Both the position numbers and the translations under genes were made by a program. 64,000 nt of DNA, taken from contig CAILEP010000008.1 in the NCBI GenBank assembly GCA_903833275.1, forward strand, positions 62,001 to 126,000, written 5' to 3'. This document shows, one piece after another, positions 61,001 through 64,000 of the stretch; within the stretch, counting starts at the first letter, position 1, and each line of letters begins with the position of its first letter. The notes beneath the pieces are model-generated. The model had not been told where the DNA came from. It saw only the letters and a program-made list of their open reading frames with translations, and made no database searches. Source of the stretch: an uncultured Bdellovibrionales bacterium. GTDB lineage: Bacteria > Bdellovibrionota > Bdellovibrionia > Bdellovibrionales > UBA1609.

Positions 61001-61741
61001 TTATCCCTTTATGCTGTTTAGGTAACGGTTGTATTCAATATTTCGTTCAGCCTTTGAAAACTCGCTCGCAAGGGCCGGCATTTGCCTAAATAAATGCACC
61101 AGATCATTGTAAGTAAATATAGGGCCAACGCTCTCCAGAAGGCTATAAATTTTTTCAGCCGCAACCAGATCTTCGAGATAATCGATTGTCAGATGAGCGC
61201 CAGGTATCATTTCTTTAGGCCGATAGGTGCCGCGTTTCGCCGAACTAAGTTTGACAAATTCGACCGGAAACTCTCTTTGCTTTAGGTCCCGAACCTCAGC
61301 GTTCATTCTATTCAAAAGATCGCGGGAGTATATCTCGACATCTAAACCACCCGGATAGTTCTCGTTGTTCAGAAATTCAAAATGATGCTCGACAAAATGT
61401 AGAATCATTTCATCGATAACATCGGGGCAAATGAACGCACAATCGCCCCAAATTCGCACCAAAACGTCACAATCTGTCTCTTGGGCGGCAACAAAAAGCC
61501 GACCCACAATATCATCCACCGCACCTACATGCGTCGATAACCCCAGACCCCTTGCCTTCGCAATAAGTTCCTTCTCTTGTGGGCTGTCACTAGTGGCCAG
61601 GGCAAGATGAGTTACTAGCTTAGCCCCTTTCACCTGGCCAACAATGCACTCTAAGAGCGTTCTTCGATTGATCAGTCTCAGCGCCTTCTGGGGTAGCCGA
61701 CTGGAGCCCATTCGGGCCTGTAACGCTAAAGTGGTTTTCAT
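61001..61741 (-). CDS. cytidylyltransferase, SpsF/PseF-like
   Basis: 246 aa. N-terminal nucleotide-binding LQARMGSSRLPQKAL, LALATSDSPQEKELI, VDDIVGRLFVAA and RIWGDCAFICPDVID, as in SpsF/PseF-type acylneuraminate cytidylyltransferases. Expected to make CMP-nonulosonate for the transferases in the locus. Lies 6 nt upstream of the GNAT gene. Exact sugar unproven. Confidence 0.82.
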   Translation of the reverse strand: MKTTLALQARMGSSRLPQKALRLINRRTLLECIVGQVKGAKLVTHLALATSDSPQEKELIAKARGLGLSTHVGAVDDIVGRLFVAAQETDCDVLVRIWGDCAFICPDVIDEMILHFVEHHFEFLNNENYPGGLDVEIYSRDLLNRMNAEVRDLKQREFPVEFVKLSSAKRGTYRPKEMIPGAHLTIDYLEDLVAAEKIYSLLESVGPIFTYNDLVHLFRQMPALASEFSKAERNIEYNRYLNSIKG

Positions 61742-61838
61742 TCGTTAAGCGACCTCAACGCAAATATTATTGCAAATTTCCTTCACCATCATATAAGGTA
61801 ACCTCGACTTTGTAAAAGGTAATGCTGAAAGGCAACCA

Positions 61839-62786
61839 GTGAGAATTTGGCGCTATTTAAATCGTAAAATTGATTCGCTTGGCTTCTGGCTTAGACACCC
61901 GGCCTCAATAAGGGTCGAGACCCTCAATTCTTCTTCGATTCGCATGGGCTCAGGCACTAGAGTCGGTCTTTTTGGGCGAATTTACGTCAATGACCCCAAC
62001 CTGGGCAGTCGAGTCGAACTGGCTGACAGTGTTTGGCTTGGCCGAAACGTTGAATTGCAAGTGTGGGGTGGACAGAAGGTTCGTCTAATGCGCAAAGTGA
62101 CTGTGCAAGATACAACTAAAATACTTGGTGATGTTGAGATCGGCGCTTATTCAACTCTGGCCTCAAATATTTTTATTTCCTCCGGCAATCATCAGTTTAA
62201 AGCTGAACCCGCGTTACTAATTAAGACTCAAGATAAAAAGTATTCATTTAAATCTGAGCCTATTTATATTGGAGAAGACGTTTGGATCGGCGCCAATGTT
62301 TATATAAATCACGGCGTCACGATTGGCCGAGGGGCCGTAGTCGGCGCCAATGCGGTCGTCAATTCTAACATCGAGCCTTATACAATTTACGGCGGGGTCC
62401 CAGCGAAGAAAATTGGCTCGCGTCTTATTTTTAACCCGACGTCTCAAATATCGGCGGAAAGAAAATCTGATCGAATATTTTTCTATAAAGGCTTCGACCA
62501 CGAAAATGATTTTGAACATGGAATGCTCATTTTGTCATCGCCCTGCACGGTCGTTCTAGCGAACAGACAAGAAGCTAACCAGGTCGCCTTCAAGATCTAC
62601 AGTGAAAACAAAAATGAAGTTGAGTTTAGAGTCGGAGAATCTATAATGACCAAAGAATTGAGGCCGGGCCTAAACGACATTCGTTGCAATGCCCAAATTG
62701 AGATCGGCCGCGAACTTAACATTGCATTATCTGTTCGAGATATGCAGAAAGGTGCCCTCTATGTCCAATCTGTCAACATCGCCTGA
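61839..62786 (+). CDS. left-handed beta-helix (hexapeptide-repeat) acyltransferase with extra C-terminal domain
   Basis: 315 aa from GTG. Residues about 30-200 show the hexapeptide pattern (GDVEIGAYSTLASNIFISSGNHQF, EPIYIGEDVWIGANVYINHGVTIGRGAVVGANAVVNS, then YGGVPAKKIG), including the catalytic-type His in SGNHQF. Residues about 210-315 are an additional beta-rich domain not typical of small acetyltransferases. Probably O-acetylates the glycan. Overlaps the dioxygenase gene by 26 nt. Confidence 0.8.
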   Translation: MRIWRYLNRKIDSLGFWLRHPASIRVETLNSSSIRMGSGTRVGLFGRIYVNDPNLGSRVELADSVWLGRNVELQVWGGQKVRLMRKVTVQDTTKILGDVEIGAYSTLASNIFISSGNHQFKAEPALLIKTQDKKYSFKSEPIYIGEDVWIGANVYINHGVTIGRGAVVGANAVVNSNIEPYTIYGGVPAKKIGSRLIFNPTSQISAERKSDRIFFYKGFDHENDFEHGMLILSSPCTVVLANRQEANQVAFKIYSENKNEVEFRVGESIMTKELRPGLNDIRCNAQIEIGRELNIALSVRDMQKGALYVQSVNIA

Positions 62787-63774
62787 GACTACAGGCAGAC
62801 TCGGATCTATTAAAATTAGAACACTGAGCTTTAAGACCCCTCGAAAACTTTACGCACTCCACCGGTTTTTATTTCGCCTCACAAATGGCCGGTGGAATGA
62901 CACCGTTCACTCAGTTTTAAAGGTGGTTAACGGACGGTACCCTGAGATTGAGCCTAAGACCTCGCAATTTAAATACAACCCTGTTGCTGTCGCGAAAGTG
63001 GTTGAGACACTTGATCGCGACGGCTTCTGCATTCTCGAGCAGAAACTCAGTGATGATACTGTTGAGAGACTTTTGAGCTTTAGCCAAAAAACACCAGTCA
63101 AGTGCGTCTTGCCGGGCGATTACGGTCAGGCCGGCAGTCAATTTGCGAATGAAGATATTTTGATCGCTGACGCCAAGAATCGGTCGGCGCGATGCCTACA
63201 TGATACAGCTGACATTCTCAAAAATTCTGAGGTGCAAAGCCTTGCACTTGACCCCTTACTTCTAAATATTGCACAGGACTACCTCGATGTTAAACCGCTG
63301 CTCAGCTCGGTGGTGATGTGGTGGAGCCTGCCGGTAGAAGATAAAGAAAAGTTCGCTGGAGCCGCAGCGCAAGAGTACCATTTTGACATGGATCGTTTGA
63401 AATTTTTTAATTTTTTTATATATCTCACCGATGTCGATACCAACAATGGGCCCCATTGCTACGTACGCGGCTCGCACAAAAAACTACCGCCGCAATTTCG
63501 GCGTCGCGGGCGTTTTTCGGACAAAGATGTTAAAGCTCATTACGGTCATGACGTTTTAGAGCTGACAGGCAAAAAGGGCACGATTATGGCGGTCGACACA
63601 CGCGGCCTGCACAAAGGTAAGGTGCTCACCGAGGGCTCGCGTTTGATAATGCAAATTGGTTTTGCCGACTCACTATTTGGTGAATATTACCCACGTGTTG
63701 CTTTTCAAAATTTGAGCGAAGAACGGCAAAAATTTGCCTCAGATCATTTTGAATCTTACTTTAATTTTCTATAG
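62761..63774 (+). CDS. phytanoyl-CoA dioxygenase-like (PhyH) Fe(II)/2-oxoglutarate oxygenase
   Basis: 337 aa from ATG 62761 with AAAGGTG 6 nt upstream. Iron triad visible: H207-x-D209 in EYHFDMDRL and distal H284 in TRGLHKG, with R294 in GSRLIMQI for 2-oxoglutarate. TNNGPHCYVRGSHKKLP is the PhyH family core. Hydroxylates an unknown substrate; within this locus a sugar, lipid carrier or amino acid of the glycan is plausible. Overlaps the LbH acyltransferase by 26 nt. Confidence 0.85.
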   Translation: MSNLSTSPETTGRLGSIKIRTLSFKTPRKLYALHRFLFRLTNGRWNDTVHSVLKVVNGRYPEIEPKTSQFKYNPVAVAKVVETLDRDGFCILEQKLSDDTVERLLSFSQKTPVKCVLPGDYGQAGSQFANEDILIADAKNRSARCLHDTADILKNSEVQSLALDPLLLNIAQDYLDVKPLLSSVVMWWSLPVEDKEKFAGAAAQEYHFDMDRLKFFNFFIYLTDVDTNNGPHCYVRGSHKKLPPQFRRRGRFSDKDVKAHYGHDVLELTGKKGTIMAVDTRGLHKGKVLTEGSRLIMQIGFADSLFGEYYPRVAFQNLSEERQKFASDHFESYFNFL

Positions 63775-63779
63775 AAATC

Positions 63780-64000
63780 ATGCCTTACACCTTTGTCCCG
63801 TGGCAGAATCAGAGTGAAGATAGAGTCCCTAGCGAGGTAGTTGGCTCAGCCCACTATCTCGCATCTCAACGGGGCTTTCTATATCATCAGGCCTATTCGA
63901 AATATAACCAGGCGTACTTTGATAGAGCTCGTGACTTCTCGTTTTTGGTTTACGAAGGCGAAAGCCTCGCGGCTATAGTCTTCGCAAATACCGTAAGAAA
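63780..64000 (+). CDS. partial protein, possibly FemAB/GNAT-like, cut by right edge
   Basis: An ATG at 63780 opens a frame that stays open to the window end (73 codons). Product begins MPYTFVPWQNQSEDRVPSE and continues AHYLASQRGFLYHQAYSKYNQ, DFSFLVYEGESLAAIVFANTV. The SFLVYEGESLAAIV segment resembles the start of GNAT/FemAB-like acyl-transfer domains in polysaccharide loci, but this is weak. It follows the dioxygenase by 5 nt, so it belongs to the same operon. Confidence 0.5.
   Translation, partial: MPYTFVPWQNQSEDRVPSEVVGSAHYLASQRGFLYHQAYSKYNQAYFDRARDFSFLVYEGESLAAIVFANTVR

Overview
The window looks like chromosomal DNA of a free-living Gram-negative bacterium. Many products carry Sec signal peptides, lipoboxes or outer-membrane barrel features. 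It also has rpsA-cmk, nusB/nrdR, PpsR, FliL and a large surface-glycan locus. The gene style (short secreted orphans, many TTG/GTG starts, dense ATGA/GTGA overlaps, no insertion sequences) resembles the Bdellovibrionota or a neighbouring delta-type lineage. That placement is an impression from protein style, not a database result. I see no rRNA, tRNA, CRISPR array, transposase or phage gene.

Layout. (1) 1-11.5 kb, minus strand: one long purine operon read from right to left, purM, a Rossmann-like protein, purB, purC, purS, purQ, purL, purF. It continues without a break into ldcA (cell-wall recycling), a beta-lactamase-fold serine hydrolase and a secreted protein cut by the left edge. (2) 11.5-22.5 kb: an outer-membrane barrel, a HEAT-repeat secreted protein, a membrane coiled-coil protein, dihydroorotase, a secreted Gly/Ser-linker protein, RsmB, a CPBP membrane protease, a second barrel, the run nrdR-nusB-orphan-ppsR, and a LysR regulator with a clear promoter and operator. 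(3) 22.6-31.9 kb: envelope and proteolysis genes. These are a lipoprotein subtilase, two tandem paralogous anchored proteins, an M16 peptidase pair (one active, one degenerate), FliL, an L,D-transpeptidase and a rhomboid protease. (4) 31.9-36.7 kb, minus strand: methylmalonyl-CoA epimerase, a HIT protein with a histone-like tail and SppA, then rpsA and cmk. (5) 36.8-42.2 kb: a reduced HyuA/HyuB pair, a Thr-rich lipoprotein, threonine deaminase and a small zinc ribbon. (6) 42.2-64 kb: a surface polysaccharide locus with genes on both strands. It holds GT-C and GT2 glycosyltransferases, methyltransferases, WecB, PseI (nonulosonate synthase), a PseG-PseH fusion, capsule-type transferases, a Wzx-like flippase, a sugar N-formyltransferase, a PIG-L deacetylase, a DegT aminotransferase, a Gfo/Idh oxidoreductase, GNAT and LbH acyltransferases, an SpsF/PseF-like cytidylyltransferase and a PhyH-type dioxygenase. 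It runs off the right edge.

How it fits together. The glycan locus can plausibly make, activate, modify, export and attach a pseudaminic-acid-like nonulosonic acid, although PseB (dehydratase) and an obvious PseC are not in view. Deacetylase, formyltransferase and dioxygenase genes point to unusual N-acyl and hydroxyl decoration. A recurring small-scale theme is short tandem repeats (12-15 nt units) at gene starts or inside coding regions, two of them supplying start codons. A second theme is convergent gene pairs whose stop codons interlock on a shared tetranucleotide.
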